A program made the position numbers and the translations under genes. From assembly GCA_026986055.1 (NCBI GenBank), contig JALSPH010000281.1, positions 1-21,975 of the forward strand: a stretch of 21,975 nt of DNA. The letters are read 5' to 3'. The notes under the pieces are model-generated. The model was not told where the DNA came from. It searched no databases and worked only from the letters and a program-made list of their open reading frames with translations. This document shows positions 1 through 7,781 of this stretch, one piece after another; within the stretch, counting starts at the first letter, position 1; every line of letters starts with the position of its first letter. This DNA comes from Campylobacterales bacterium (GTDB taxonomy: Bacteria; Campylobacterota; Campylobacteria; Campylobacterales; Hydrogenimonadaceae).

Positions 1-588
1 CACGAGGGGATTGACGCGGTGCTCGTAACGGCTATGGCCATCAACTCTCTCAACCATATCGTAAGCCGGCGAATCGACCCTATCCACCCAGCCGTCATAT
101 CGATGGGCAAGATAGAGGGAGGCAAGGCGCCAAACGTTATATGCGACTTCGTCACGGTCGCAGGAACGGTAAGAACGGTAAACGAATCTGTCAGAAGCAA
201 GATTCCAAAAATGATGGAGGCGACGATAAAAGGGATATGCGAAGCGATGGATGCAAAATACCACTTCAACTACGAATTCGGCCCTCCGGAGCTGAAAAAC
301 AACGACGAGATGGTCGAGATCGTAAAAGAGGCTGCAAAAGAGGTTGTAGGAGAGGAGGGTCTTGTCGATCTTGTCGACCCCGTCATGGGAGGGGAGGATT
401 TCGCCCGCTACCTTCAAATAGTACCCGGAGCCTTTTTCAGACTCGGGATATGTAACGAAGAGAAAGGGACTTGTGTGCCCCAACACAACACACGATTCGA
501 CGTAGACGACGACTCTCTGGCGATAGGTATGAAAATACTCTCCTTCAGCTCTTTGAAGTTTCTCGAGAAAGTGAAGCAGAAAAGATGA
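1..588 (+). CDS. M20-family amidohydrolase/peptidase, C-terminal part (5' end outside window)
   Basis: Metal-dependent amide hydrolase of the M20 (HipO / aminoacylase-carboxypeptidase) group, likely cytoplasmic. The frame is open from base 1 and begins HEGIDAV, so the true start is left of the window and about 195 C-terminal residues are visible. Seen: the dimerisation-domain stretch VISMGKIEGGKAPNVI; then the catalytic-domain segment PVMGGEDFARYLQIVPGAFF, typical of M20D amidohydrolases; then QHNTRFDVDDDSL, whose His is the usual late metal ligand. The GTG at 19 is internal, not a start. The stop overlaps the ATG of the next gene (ATGA, 585-588), so the two are probably co-translated. The exact substrate (N-acyl amino acid, hippurate-like compound or peptide) cannot be read from the sequence. 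Confidence 0.88.
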   Translation, partial: HEGIDAVLVTAMAINSLNHIVSRRIDPIHPAVISMGKIEGGKAPNVICDFVTVAGTVRTVNESVRSKIPKMMEATIKGICEAMDAKYHFNYEFGPPELKNNDEMVEIVKEAAKEVVGEEGLVDLVDPVMGGEDFARYLQIVPGAFFRLGICNEEKGTCVPQHNTRFDVDDDSLAIGMKILSFSSLKFLEKVKQKR

Positions 589-2030
589 AACAGACTCTGA
601 CACTCACTATTCCAAACAACAAGCTATATGTACCTTTGGCTATAGATTTCGTAAAAAGAGCTCTCGAGACAACCGGAATGGAGAGGGATACACTTTTGGA
701 AATTACCGCAGCCGTCACGGAGCTTCTTTTCAATGCACTCTTACACGCATACCCCAAAGATATGAGCGGGGCTATAGATATAGATATAAGGTTCCAATCC
801 CAAGGGATTCGCATAACCATACACGATATGGGAGTTCCGTTCGATTTCGAAGGGTATATGGGCTCAGAAAGAGTCGGCGGACTCAAGCGCATAAGAGAGT
901 ATGTCGACGAACTTAGATTTACCAACCTTGGCAAAAAAGGAAAAGCTTTTACGATATACAAAGCGCATCCGATAGAGTTTTCACACACAACATTCAGACC
1001 CTATTCAGATCTGGAAGATGAGTCTCCCCCCTCCTTGAAGCCGGCCTCCATACAGATAAGAGATTTTGAGCCGGGAGACGAAGAAGCTATAAGCAGGCTC
1101 ATCTACAACAACTATACATACAGTTACTACAAATCTCTCTTTTACTACCCAAAACTGATACGCAGGCTCAACGAAAGCGGCGAGATAGCCTCCGTGGTTG
1201 CAGAGACCAAAGATGGCAGAATCGTAGGGCACTTCGCTCTGGTCAGAGTATCCGGCTCCAACATAGCAGAGATAGGAGTAGCGGTCGTCGACCCCGATTT
1301 CAAAGGAAAAGGGGTCATGACATCGATGCTAAGCGCAATAGTGCAGCGCGCCAAAGAGATGAGACTGAGTGCAATTTTCGGCGAAGCGCTCATGCTCCAC
1401 CCATTCAGCCAGAGGGCAAACCTCCGCCACGGCTTTTCTGAAAGCGCACTTCTTCTTGGAATGGTTCCTAACAGCGTATCACTGACGGATCCAAATGCGG
1501 TACAGACTAAAAGACGTGCGGCCGTACTGATAGGGTACAAGATATTGAGCGGTGAAAAGTCGAGAAAAGTTTTTCTACCAAAAGAGTACAAACAGCTAAT
1601 AGAAGAGATCTATGCAAATGCCGGATTTGAAATTATCCGACAGAAAAAGAGCAGATGCAAAGAGGCTTCGCTCATAGAGTACGAGATCAGCGAATATACA
1701 CAAACAGGCAGATTGATAGTAGATCGTCTCTGCGGCGATTTCGCTCATCTTTTGAGACACCACCTTCATATACTCTACAAAAAACATGTAGAGATGATAT
1801 ATGCAGATATAAATATGAGCAGATGCACCCAAATAGATGAGGCTATAAAGTTTTTAAAAGATGAAGGGTTCGTTTTCAGCGGCGTCATCTTCTACGGCAG
1901 AGGAGAAGATGACTACCTTAGGTTGCAGCTGCCAAACAGCGACAATATAGAGACTAAAGAGATCGTATGCCACTCCGACTTTTGCAGCAGGCTTTTAAAG
2001 TTTATCGGCGATGAGCTTGGGACCTTTTGA
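585..2030 (+). CDS. Anti-sigma-type ATP-binding domain fused to GNAT acetyltransferase domain
   Basis: A 481-residue cytoplasmic protein. Residues about 1-125 look like an RsbW/SpoIIAB-like GHKL ATPase: N-box TELLFNALLHAY (E46, N50), G1 box HDMGVPFDF (D81), a G2-like GGLKRIREYVDEL and a final FTNLGKKGKAFTIYK. Residues about 155-320 look like a GNAT acetyltransferase: IQIRDFEPGDEEAI at the start, and VDPDFKGKGVMTSMLS with a GKG acetyl-CoA loop at 241-243. Residues about 330-481 form a further domain without a motif I can name; a second, degenerate GNAT-like fold is possible. The start at 585 is chosen because it gives an ATGA overlap with the upstream hydrolase and starts directly at the ATPase domain; an in-frame start at 471 would add residues read from inside the upstream gene. 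The last 29 bp overlap the convergent thioredoxin-like gene. The kinase partner and acetylation target are unknown. Confidence 0.8.
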   Translation: MKQTLTLTIPNNKLYVPLAIDFVKRALETTGMERDTLLEITAAVTELLFNALLHAYPKDMSGAIDIDIRFQSQGIRITIHDMGVPFDFEGYMGSERVGGLKRIREYVDELRFTNLGKKGKAFTIYKAHPIEFSHTTFRPYSDLEDESPPSLKPASIQIRDFEPGDEEAISRLIYNNYTYSYYKSLFYYPKLIRRLNESGEIASVVAETKDGRIVGHFALVRVSGSNIAEIGVAVVDPDFKGKGVMTSMLSAIVQRAKEMRLSAIFGEALMLHPFSQRANLRHGFSESALLLGMVPNSVSLTDPNAVQTKRRAAVLIGYKILSGEKSRKVFLPKEYKQLIEEIYANAGFEIIRQKKSRCKEASLIEYEISEYTQTGRLIVDRLCGDFAHLLRHHLHILYKKHVEMIYADINMSRCTQIDEAIKFLKDEGFVFSGVIFYGRGEDDYLRLQLPNSDNIETKEIVCHSDFCSRLLKFIGDELGTF

Positions 2031-2418
2031 ACACTCGTACGGCAAGTTTCAAATCACTCATATAGTCGTATGGATCCCAATACCCCTCCACCGGCTTTAT
2101 GAGCATCTTCTCATCCGGAGTGACGTAAAAAGTGGTAGGTACATACCTCGCTTTTATAAAAGATGGATAAGTATCTTTTTCTCTATCGAGCAGCAGAGGA
2201 ACAAAACGTCTGTTTATGAAATTTTCCACATCGGGGTTTGCGAGTGTCGTTTTTTTGAGCTTGTGGCACCATCTGCAGTGCTCTGAAACTACCAGAATAA
2301 GCATCGGTCTGTTAAGCTCTTTCGACTTTTTCAACGCTTTATCGTAAGAGTTCACCCACTCAATTTGAGCGAACAAAGATGTGGCAAGCAGTATCGTCAA
2401 AATGGTGATCTTTTTCAA
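2002..2418 (-). CDS. Periplasmic thioredoxin-fold protein
   Basis: A 138-residue exported thioredoxin-like protein. The N-terminus MKKITILTILLATSLFA is a Sec signal peptide. The redox motif CRWC (C48-C51) sits in VVSEHCRWCHKL, and the cis-proline loop is RYVPTTFYV. This arrangement resembles SoxW / DUF255-like or thioredoxin_7 periplasmic thiol proteins, which reduce or oxidise disulfides or help cytochrome c maturation; the true partner is not visible here. A ribosome binding site AAAGGAG lies just before the ATG. The gene ends inside the 3' end of the convergent ATPase-GNAT gene (29 bp overlap) and lies 77 bp downstream of dapE, so it may have its own promoter or be the last gene of the dapE group. 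Confidence 0.82.
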   Translation of the reverse strand: MKKITILTILLATSLFAQIEWVNSYDKALKKSKELNRPMLILVVSEHCRWCHKLKKTTLANPDVENFINRRFVPLLLDREKDTYPSFIKARYVPTTFYVTPDEKMLIKPVEGYWDPYDYMSDLKLAVRVFKRSQAHRR

Positions 2419-2495
2419 CCCGGCTCCTTTATTGTAGTTGTGACGTTATATTATCGGCTATTCGTGTAACTTTTGTGGAGTTGTGACGCAGCAAG

Positions 2496-3599
2496 CTAAA
2501 AAGATGATATAACTTCGTCGAATACCCTCTTGAGACCCTCCACCTCTTCCGGTGTCGTGCGTTCGTTTGGAGCGTGGATCGTATCGTTCTTTACACCGAA
2601 CTCCACCACATCCACACCAAACTCGGCAAAAAACCTCGCATCGCTCGTACCGCCTGCGGTGGAGTATGCCGTATCTACACCCGTAACGCTCTTTATAGCT
2701 TTCGTTATCGACTTCACTATCTTTGAACTCTTGTCGGTCATGAAAGGAAAAGCCGACTGAGTGAGAGTGAGCATATAGTTCATATCTTTGAAATATCTAT
2801 CTACGAAGGACTCGATATCGGCTTTGTCGGTCTTGGTATTGTTGCGTACGTTGAACATCATACGGAGCTTACCCGGCGTTACGTTTGTAACCTCCATTCC
2901 TGCACGAATATCCGTAATGACGAATTTACTCGGTGCGAAGAACTCGTCTCCGTCGTCAAGATCTACGCCTGCTATGTGCGGAAGTACCTGGGCCACTTTA
3001 TGAATAGGGTTGTGCGCCTTTTCAGGGTATGCGGCATGACCCTGGCGACCTATCTTTTCGATGACTCCGTTTATCGAGCCTCTACGCCCTATTTTGATGG
3101 CGTCACCGAAAACCTCTTCGCAAGTCGGCTCCGCTACGATTGCGTAGTCCGGGAGAAACTCTCTTTTTTGAAGATACTTCAGCACCTCTATCGTGCCGTG
3201 TTTCGCTTCCCCCTCTTCATCGCTTGTCAAAAGGATGGAGAGAGTACCGTTGAACGACTCCGTATCTTTGCACGCCTGCACGAAAGCGGCGACACCGCTC
3301 TTCATATCCTGGGCACCTCTGGCGTATATGTAGCCATCTTCGAATTTCGGCGTGAAAGGGTCGCTCTCCCAGCCATCTCCGGGCGGAACGACGTCTATAT
3401 GGCCTGCAAAGCAAAGATGCGGGCCGTCGCCGAACCGTTTATGCAAAAAGAGATTTTTGACGTTGACCCTGTTTATCCACTCCGCTTCGAAATCGCCCAG
3501 ATAATCCCTTATAAACGTCAAGGCACCATCATCTTCAGGTGTGACGGACCGGTATGAAAGAAGTTTTATAAATAGTTCAATAGTTTCGAGTCTTCGCAC
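2496..3599 (-). CDS. dapE: Succinyl-diaminopimelate desuccinylase
   Basis: Zn-dependent M20 enzyme that hydrolyses N-succinyl-LL-2,6-diaminopimelate to LL-DAP and succinate, in the lysine and peptidoglycan (meso-DAP) pathway; cytoplasmic. The 367-residue length is close to that of known DapE proteins. Seen: HLCFAGHIDVVPPGDGW (metal ligand His and catalytic Asp at about 67 and 69), ARGAQDMKSGVAAF (bridging Asp at about 98), TSDEEGEA (catalytic Glu at about 128-129), AIVAEPTCEEVFGD (Glu at about 157), GRRGSINGVI in the dimerisation domain, and a late TIHAPNERTTPEEV containing the last His ligand. The start codon is GTG at 3599, preceded by AGGGA at a suitable distance. It lies 8 bp downstream of the small lipoprotein gene, so they are probably one transcript. 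Confidence 0.93.
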   Translation of the reverse strand: MRRLETIELFIKLLSYRSVTPEDDGALTFIRDYLGDFEAEWINRVNVKNLFLHKRFGDGPHLCFAGHIDVVPPGDGWESDPFTPKFEDGYIYARGAQDMKSGVAAFVQACKDTESFNGTLSILLTSDEEGEAKHGTIEVLKYLQKREFLPDYAIVAEPTCEEVFGDAIKIGRRGSINGVIEKIGRQGHAAYPEKAHNPIHKVAQVLPHIAGVDLDDGDEFFAPSKFVITDIRAGMEVTNVTPGKLRMMFNVRNNTKTDKADIESFVDRYFKDMNYMLTLTQSAFPFMTDKSSKIVKSITKAIKSVTGVDTAYSTAGGTSDARFFAEFGVDVVEFGVKNDTIHAPNERTTPEEVEGLKRVFDEVISSF

Positions 3600-3607
3600 A
3601 TCTATCC

Positions 3608-3949
3608 CTAAAAGTTTGGATTTTCATAGAATATATATGGAGTGAAGTTGCTCACCTCAAAATAGAGCTTCTTCTCTCCGCTGTCGACTTTATAGTTGAA
3701 ATTCTTGTCTATGTAGCCGTACCCGTAGCGGTATTGCCGCGGCGTGTTGTCGTCCGTACCTTTTGCGGTAGAGAGCTTGTCTATCTTTATGAACCTCATC
3801 ACAAGTTTACCGCCCTCATAAATATCTAGAACCCCGTTCGTTCCGGTCCAGTTCTGTACGGCTCGCCCAAGTTTGTTCTGGGTCTCCTGCGTACAACCGC
3901 CGAAGATAAACATCATCCCTGCCAAAATGACAAACCCCAGCTTTTTCAT
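3608..3949 (-). CDS. Small lipoprotein of unknown function
   Basis: A 113-residue protein with a lipoprotein signal peptide: MKKLGFVILAGMMFIFGGC, lipobox FGGC with Cys19 as the acylation site. The mature part has no motif I recognise. It contains KLVMRFIKIDKLSTAKGTDD and a Tyr-rich YRYGYGYID, suggesting a small beta-rich, possibly periplasm-facing domain. The ATG is preceded by AAAGGA. It is followed after 8 bp by dapE, so the pair is likely an operon, but this placement does not tell its role. Similar small lipoproteins next to housekeeping genes are common in Campylobacterota. I make no function call. Confidence 0.75.
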   Translation of the reverse strand: MKKLGFVILAGMMFIFGGCTQETQNKLGRAVQNWTGTNGVLDIYEGGKLVMRFIKIDKLSTAKGTDDNTPRQYRYGYGYIDKNFNYKVDSGEKKLYFEVSNFTPYIFYENPNF

Positions 3950-3988
3950 AATCTAAAATCCTTTACTTTTATTAACATTTAAGCGAAT

Positions 3989-4016
3989 ATCCTTTTTAAC
4001 GACATCGCAAAAGGAT
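3989..4016. repeat. 8-bp inverted repeat in the divergent intergenic region
   Basis: ATCCTTTT at 3989-3996 pairs perfectly with AAAAGGAT at 4009-4016 across a 12-nt spacer. It lies 40-67 bp upstream of the lipoprotein ATG, in the 215-bp gap between the lipoprotein gene (-) and the GGDEF-EAL gene (+). A related sequence, AAGGATTGT, recurs at 4051-4059. It could be an operator, or chance in AT-rich DNA. The rest of the gap is AT-rich with no clear promoter that I would defend; a TTGACT at 4063 lacks a well-spaced -10. Confidence 0.3.
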
Positions 4017-4164
4017 TGTACCATTCATTGGTCACTTTTTCAAATAGAATAAGGATTGTTACTTGACTTTTATGGTAAACTTTATTTGCGAAAACCGTTA
4101 ATTTAAGTTATTAATATGTTTATCAAACCAAATAGATCAATATCCCAATCGTAAAAAGAGTATA

Positions 4165-6198
4165 ATGGCGAAAAATATAACTTTAAGATTTCTGATAGCT
4201 TTTGTAGCATTCACGTTGGCCGGTTTTTTCTCTATATATAGCATATACAGTTCGATGAACTTGAATAGCGACATTCTGGAGTTCAACAAAAAAGTCGTTG
4301 ATAATCTCAACCGACTCTCTTCGATCGTATCTCGATCAAACTTCAATATACTCCTTTCTACCATGCCTATAAACAGGGACCTCTCCTCCTTTTTACAAAA
4401 AGATGAGCTAAACGAACAATCTGAACCGATTTTACAAGATATCGGCAAATATACAAATAGCTACATTAAAGACCAGAGCCTCAAATCGCATTTTGCATCC
4501 TTTGAAAAAGAGTGGAGTGGATATATCGAGCTGAACGACAAACTCAAAAAGCTTGCAAAAGAGGGGAACTATGTCGAAATAGAGAAGATGATTACAGCCT
4601 ATTTGATATCATATAGCAGCCTCTTTCACAATATAGAAGATTTAAAAAACCACTATGAAACTTTTTTTGAAAAGAGTATAGAGGAGAGAAGAAAAGAGAT
4701 AGAGAACTACTTTTACGTAAGCATCATAATTGCAGCCTCCTCACTTCTGCTTCTCTTCTTTCTGCTTATGGAGGTCAACTCTATAAACAGTAAACTTCAA
4801 ACATACCTTGAAGAGAAAGAGAGCTTCCAAAGAAAGTTGGCCAAAGCTAACGAAGAGCTAACAAAATACTCCGAGGAGCTTGAGAGCGAGGTCAAAAGGA
4901 GAACCGACGAAGCACTCGAACACCTTATGAAAAACCCGCTTACCAAGCTGCACAACCGTCTAAGTTTCGTAAAGCGACTCGAAAAGAATTCCAAAGCATC
5001 CGTCGCCATTTTCAATATAGACAGATTTCAATCCTACAACGACCTTTTCGGTGCGAAAGTCGGAGACAGAATAATTCAGGAGTATGCAAAATATCTGCGA
5101 AATACGATCCCCTATCTATACGAGATATACCATCTGCAAGGCGACGAGTTCGCGATCATAGAGACGGACAGAAAATCTTCAGCCTCCTTTCTTGCCATGG
5201 TAAAACGGATATCGGAACTGGTAAGCGAATTTCACTACAGCGATGAAAACGGAAGCTTCGTACTACAGGTATCGATCGGCATCTGCATAGATGAAAAACA
5301 GCCTCTGACAAAAGCGGATATGGCTTTGAAAAAGGCGAAGAATTCAAACGAAAACCTTGCCGTTTACAGTGACAGCCTTGTACAGAAAGATCGCTATCTT
5401 GAAAATATAACGATGACCAAAGTTCTCAATAATGCGATAAAAGAAAACAGAATCGTCCCATACTACCAGCCGATTTGCGATACTCAAACGAAAGAGGTTG
5501 TCAAATACGAAGTACTAGCAAGACTTTTGGATGAAGATGGCAACGTAATCTCTCCTGCAGAGTTCATAAACCTTGCCAAACAGATAAGGCTCTACTCAGA
5601 AATCACTAAAACCGTTTTCGACAAAGCGGTAGAGAGTGCCGAAAAGCATGGACTCCATGTAAGCGTAAACCTCTCCGCAGATGACATACACAATCCACAA
5701 ACCAGAGACTACATCATAGACAGACTCGCAATGTCCAACTTCAGCAACCATATAACTTTCGAACTCCTAGAGTCTGAGGAGACGAAAAGCTATGAGGAGA
5801 TCAGCGCTTTCATCCGTCGCGTTAAGGTATTCGGAGTCAAGGTAGCCATAGACGATTTCGGCTCGGGTTACTCCAATTTCGCCAAGATACTGAAACTTAA
5901 AGTCGACTATATCAAGATAGACGGCTCTTTCATACGAAAGATCGACACCGACCAGGACTCTAAGGAGTTCGTTGAAATCATTCATAAACTGGCAAGTACA
6001 TACAACCTGAAAACGGTAGCCGAGTTCGTCTCCAACGAAGCTATCTACAACATGGTCAAATCGATCGGTATAGACTATGTGCAAGGCTATAAACTCGGAA
6101 GACCGATACCTTTGGAAAAAGTTCTTGAAAAAAAATCTCTAAAAACTCCAAAGCCCGAAGATGAAGAGGATATAGAGAAGCAATACCTCTGGGATTGA
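4165..6198 (+). CDS. Membrane GGDEF-EAL protein (cyclic-di-GMP turnover), degenerate GGDEF site
   Basis: A 677-residue inner-membrane protein. The first membrane segment is at about 8-28 and the second at about 182-204, bracketing a helical periplasmic sensor of about 150 residues. A coiled linker (about 205-250) leads to a GGDEF domain (about 250-400) and an EAL domain (about 425-655). The GGDEF motif reads QGDEF (325-329), so the first Gly is lost and cyclase activity is doubtful. The EAL domain keeps EVL in YEVLARL (449-451), NLSADDIHN, ELLESEE, DDFGSGYS (563-570), the Lys in DYIKIDGSF and the TVAEFV Glu, so phosphodiesterase activity looks intact. Family knowledge suggests a c-di-GMP phosphodiesterase perhaps tuned by GTP binding at the GGDEF domain. 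The start follows a weak AAAGAG. It is transcribed alone. The sensed signal is unknown. Confidence 0.9.
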   Translation: MAKNITLRFLIAFVAFTLAGFFSIYSIYSSMNLNSDILEFNKKVVDNLNRLSSIVSRSNFNILLSTMPINRDLSSFLQKDELNEQSEPILQDIGKYTNSYIKDQSLKSHFASFEKEWSGYIELNDKLKKLAKEGNYVEIEKMITAYLISYSSLFHNIEDLKNHYETFFEKSIEERRKEIENYFYVSIIIAASSLLLLFFLLMEVNSINSKLQTYLEEKESFQRKLAKANEELTKYSEELESEVKRRTDEALEHLMKNPLTKLHNRLSFVKRLEKNSKASVAIFNIDRFQSYNDLFGAKVGDRIIQEYAKYLRNTIPYLYEIYHLQGDEFAIIETDRKSSASFLAMVKRISELVSEFHYSDENGSFVLQVSIGICIDEKQPLTKADMALKKAKNSNENLAVYSDSLVQKDRYLENITMTKVLNNAIKENRIVPYYQPICDTQTKEVVKYEVLARLLDEDGNVISPAEFINLAKQIRLYSEITKTVFDKAVESAEKHGLHVSVNLSADDIHNPQTRDYIIDRLAMSNFSNHITFELLESEETKSYEEISAFIRRVKVFGVKVAIDDFGSGYSNFAKILKLKVDYIKIDGSFIRKIDTDQDSKEFVEIIHKLASTYNLKTVAEFVSNEAIYNMVKSIGIDYVQGYKLGRPIPLEKVLEKKSLKTPKPEDEEDIEKQYLWD

Positions 6199-6231
6199 CC
6201 CCAAACAAGATAAAAAACCTCTTTTTTTTGA

Positions 6232-6237
6232 TACAAT
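6232..6237 (+). promoter_or_regulatory. Candidate -10 element for nnrS
   Basis: TACAAT (5 of 6 to TATAAT) lies 60 bp upstream of the nnrS ATG, downstream of a T-rich run at 6221-6229, which is the usual -35 substitute in Campylobacterota. A lone TTGAT half-site overlaps it at 6228-6232, but there is no matching ATCAA half, so FNR-type control is not supported here. Confidence 0.35.
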
Positions 6238-6297
6238 TGCCTCTTTTTAAACTACCGAAAAAGAAGATAGTAAATTTTGAAACAAAAAGGTGATAGT

Positions 6298-7509
6298 ATG
6301 CAACAATTTAAAGAGAGTGTAGAAAAAAGATCCATCTTCACCTACTTTCTCTCACAACCGCACCAGCCGTTTTTCCTAATGGGTATAGTATGGTCCGTCT
6401 TGATGATGCTTTCCTTTATGCTCGGCTACAAGGGGGTACTTCCATTCAAAATCGATACGACCCTTTTCCATGCGTATGCTATGATTTTCATAGTCATAAG
6501 CCACTTCTTCCACGGCTTTTTGCTTACTACATTTCCCCGTTTTTGTATGAGTGCGCCGATTCCGAAAAGTATATACACCAAACTCTTCTATATTTACGAA
6601 GCCGGTACTCTACTCTTTTTGACGGGCGCCATACTCTTCGCACCTGCGGCACTCGTAGGAATGGCCGTTATATTCATGGGGCATCTGCTGATAGCAAGCA
6701 ACTTCAAAGAGATTTACAAAGCCGGAAGCTCCCCGCAAAAGAGTGACCCTTTCTGGCTTTTGACCGCCCACGCCACAGGCCTCTTTCTCCACCTTATCTT
6801 CATAGTAGGATTTGGCCTCTCTCTTTTTGGCATAGATTTATCGTGGCAGAGAGTCGCATATGGAGGCGGTTTCTATCTCTATCTCGTATTCTTGACATTT
6901 ACCGTAGCCCAAAGGATGATACCATTTTTCAGCCATGTCATGATTCAAAAGCCTGAAAAGTTCATACTCATCGTATTTACGGCACTTGCACTCAAATCGC
7001 TCTTTTTTTCAATCGACTTTTTGGTAGCGGAAGCGGTAGTAACTCTCATCCTTGCAATCTATCTTTTAAGAGAGTTTTTGAGCTGGAGACTTCCGATATT
7101 CAACTCTCCGGCTATCTTGTGGGTACTGCATATGGGTCTTTTCTGGCTGCCGGCCGGACTTCTTATAGATGCGGTTACGACACTTGCCGGCGTCTGGCTT
7201 CAGACATCTTTCATCTTCGCAGGGATGCACCTTGTAGCGATCGGTTTCATAGTGACGATACTCATCGGTTTCGGTACACGTGTGACACTGGGCCACTCCG
7301 GACAGGTCCCCCACGCCGACAAAATCACCGTAGCGCTCTTCTGGTTCACCGAAGCGGTCGTCCTTGCACGATTTTTCTACTCTATGGCGATGGGATTTGG
7401 TATCGATATGAGGTGGCTTTTCGATCTCTCCGCAACTATGTGGATGCTTCTGTTTATAGCGTGGGGAGCAAGATTCGGTCCTGTGCTTTTTAGAGGCAAA
7501 AGAGGGTAA
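6298..7509 (+). CDS. nnrS: NnrS-family membrane protein, nitric-oxide stress tolerance
   Basis: A 403-residue polytopic inner-membrane protein with about twelve hydrophobic segments. The N-terminal FLSQPHQPFFLMGI, followed by an HAYAMIF segment and VISHFFHGFLLTTFPRF, is characteristic of NnrS. Family knowledge: NnrS is a heme- and copper-containing membrane protein that is induced with denitrification genes and protects against nitric oxide. His-rich membrane stretches (HGFLL, GHLLIASN, AHATGLFLHL, FSHVMIQ, GMHLVAIGF, LGHSGQ) are plausible heme or copper ligands. The start is placed at ATG 6298 because AAAAGGTGA precedes it by a suitable distance; an in-frame TTG at 6277 lacks one. It is convergent with the last gene of the nos cluster, with 2 bp between the stops, and fits the N-oxide theme of the locus. 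Confidence 0.88.
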   Translation: MQQFKESVEKRSIFTYFLSQPHQPFFLMGIVWSVLMMLSFMLGYKGVLPFKIDTTLFHAYAMIFIVISHFFHGFLLTTFPRFCMSAPIPKSIYTKLFYIYEAGTLLFLTGAILFAPAALVGMAVIFMGHLLIASNFKEIYKAGSSPQKSDPFWLLTAHATGLFLHLIFIVGFGLSLFGIDLSWQRVAYGGGFYLYLVFLTFTVAQRMIPFFSHVMIQKPEKFILIVFTALALKSLFFSIDFLVAEAVVTLILAIYLLREFLSWRLPIFNSPAILWVLHMGLFWLPAGLLIDAVTTLAGVWLQTSFIFAGMHLVAIGFIVTILIGFGTRVTLGHSGQVPHADKITVALFWFTEAVVLARFFYSMAMGFGIDMRWLFDLSATMWMLLFIAWGARFGPVLFRGKRG

Positions 7510-7511
7510 GT

Positions 7512-7781
7512 TTACCCTTCGGAGAGCCCCATCTCCTCCTGGTACTTACGCATAAGCCCTCTAATCTCGTTTATATAGGCCGGTATTACGCCCTCCCCCT
7601 GGCTCCACTCCACCTCTATGTCTGGGCCATACTTAGCACCCATCTCCTCTATCTTTTTCATATACTCCTCTATATCGTCACAAACGACAGACATTCCGGT
7701 CTGCAGATCCGTAAGCTCTATATACCATCCACCAAGCGGTTTCGCTTTTATAACCGATTTAAATTTCACTTCACACTCCAT
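7512..7781 (-). CDS. Small uncharacterised protein ending the nos cluster
   Basis: An 89-residue soluble acidic protein with no signal peptide or membrane segment. Visible features are GGWYIELTDLQTGMSVVCDDIEEYMKKIEEMGAKYGPDIEVEW, which suggests a small alpha/beta domain, then a charged helix INEIRGLMRKYQEEMG; a single Cys (VCDD) is present. I do not recognise the family. The gene overlaps the end of the upstream NosL-like gene by 11 bp, so co-translation is likely. The ATG at 7781 lacks a clear ribosome binding site, whereas a GTG at 7769 sits 6 nt after GGAG, so the real product may be 4 residues shorter. Its place as last gene of a nos operon suggests a role in N2O reduction or its regulation, but this is inference only. 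Confidence 0.7.
   Translation of the reverse strand: MECEVKFKSVIKAKPLGGWYIELTDLQTGMSVVCDDIEEYMKKIEEMGAKYGPDIEVEWSQGEGVIPAYINEIRGLMRKYQEEMGLSEG

Noticed and set aside
471..584. Upstream extension of the ATPase-GNAT gene to an ATG at 471
   Set aside because: The added residues are read out of frame inside the amidohydrolase gene, while ATG 585 overlaps the upstream stop as ATGA and begins exactly at the ATPase domain.
4063..4091. Sigma-70 promoter with TTGACT for the GGDEF-EAL gene
   Set aside because: No acceptable -10 at 16-18 bp spacing.
6228..6241. FNR box upstream of nnrS
   Set aside because: Only one half-site (TTGAT) is present; the second half does not match ATCAA.
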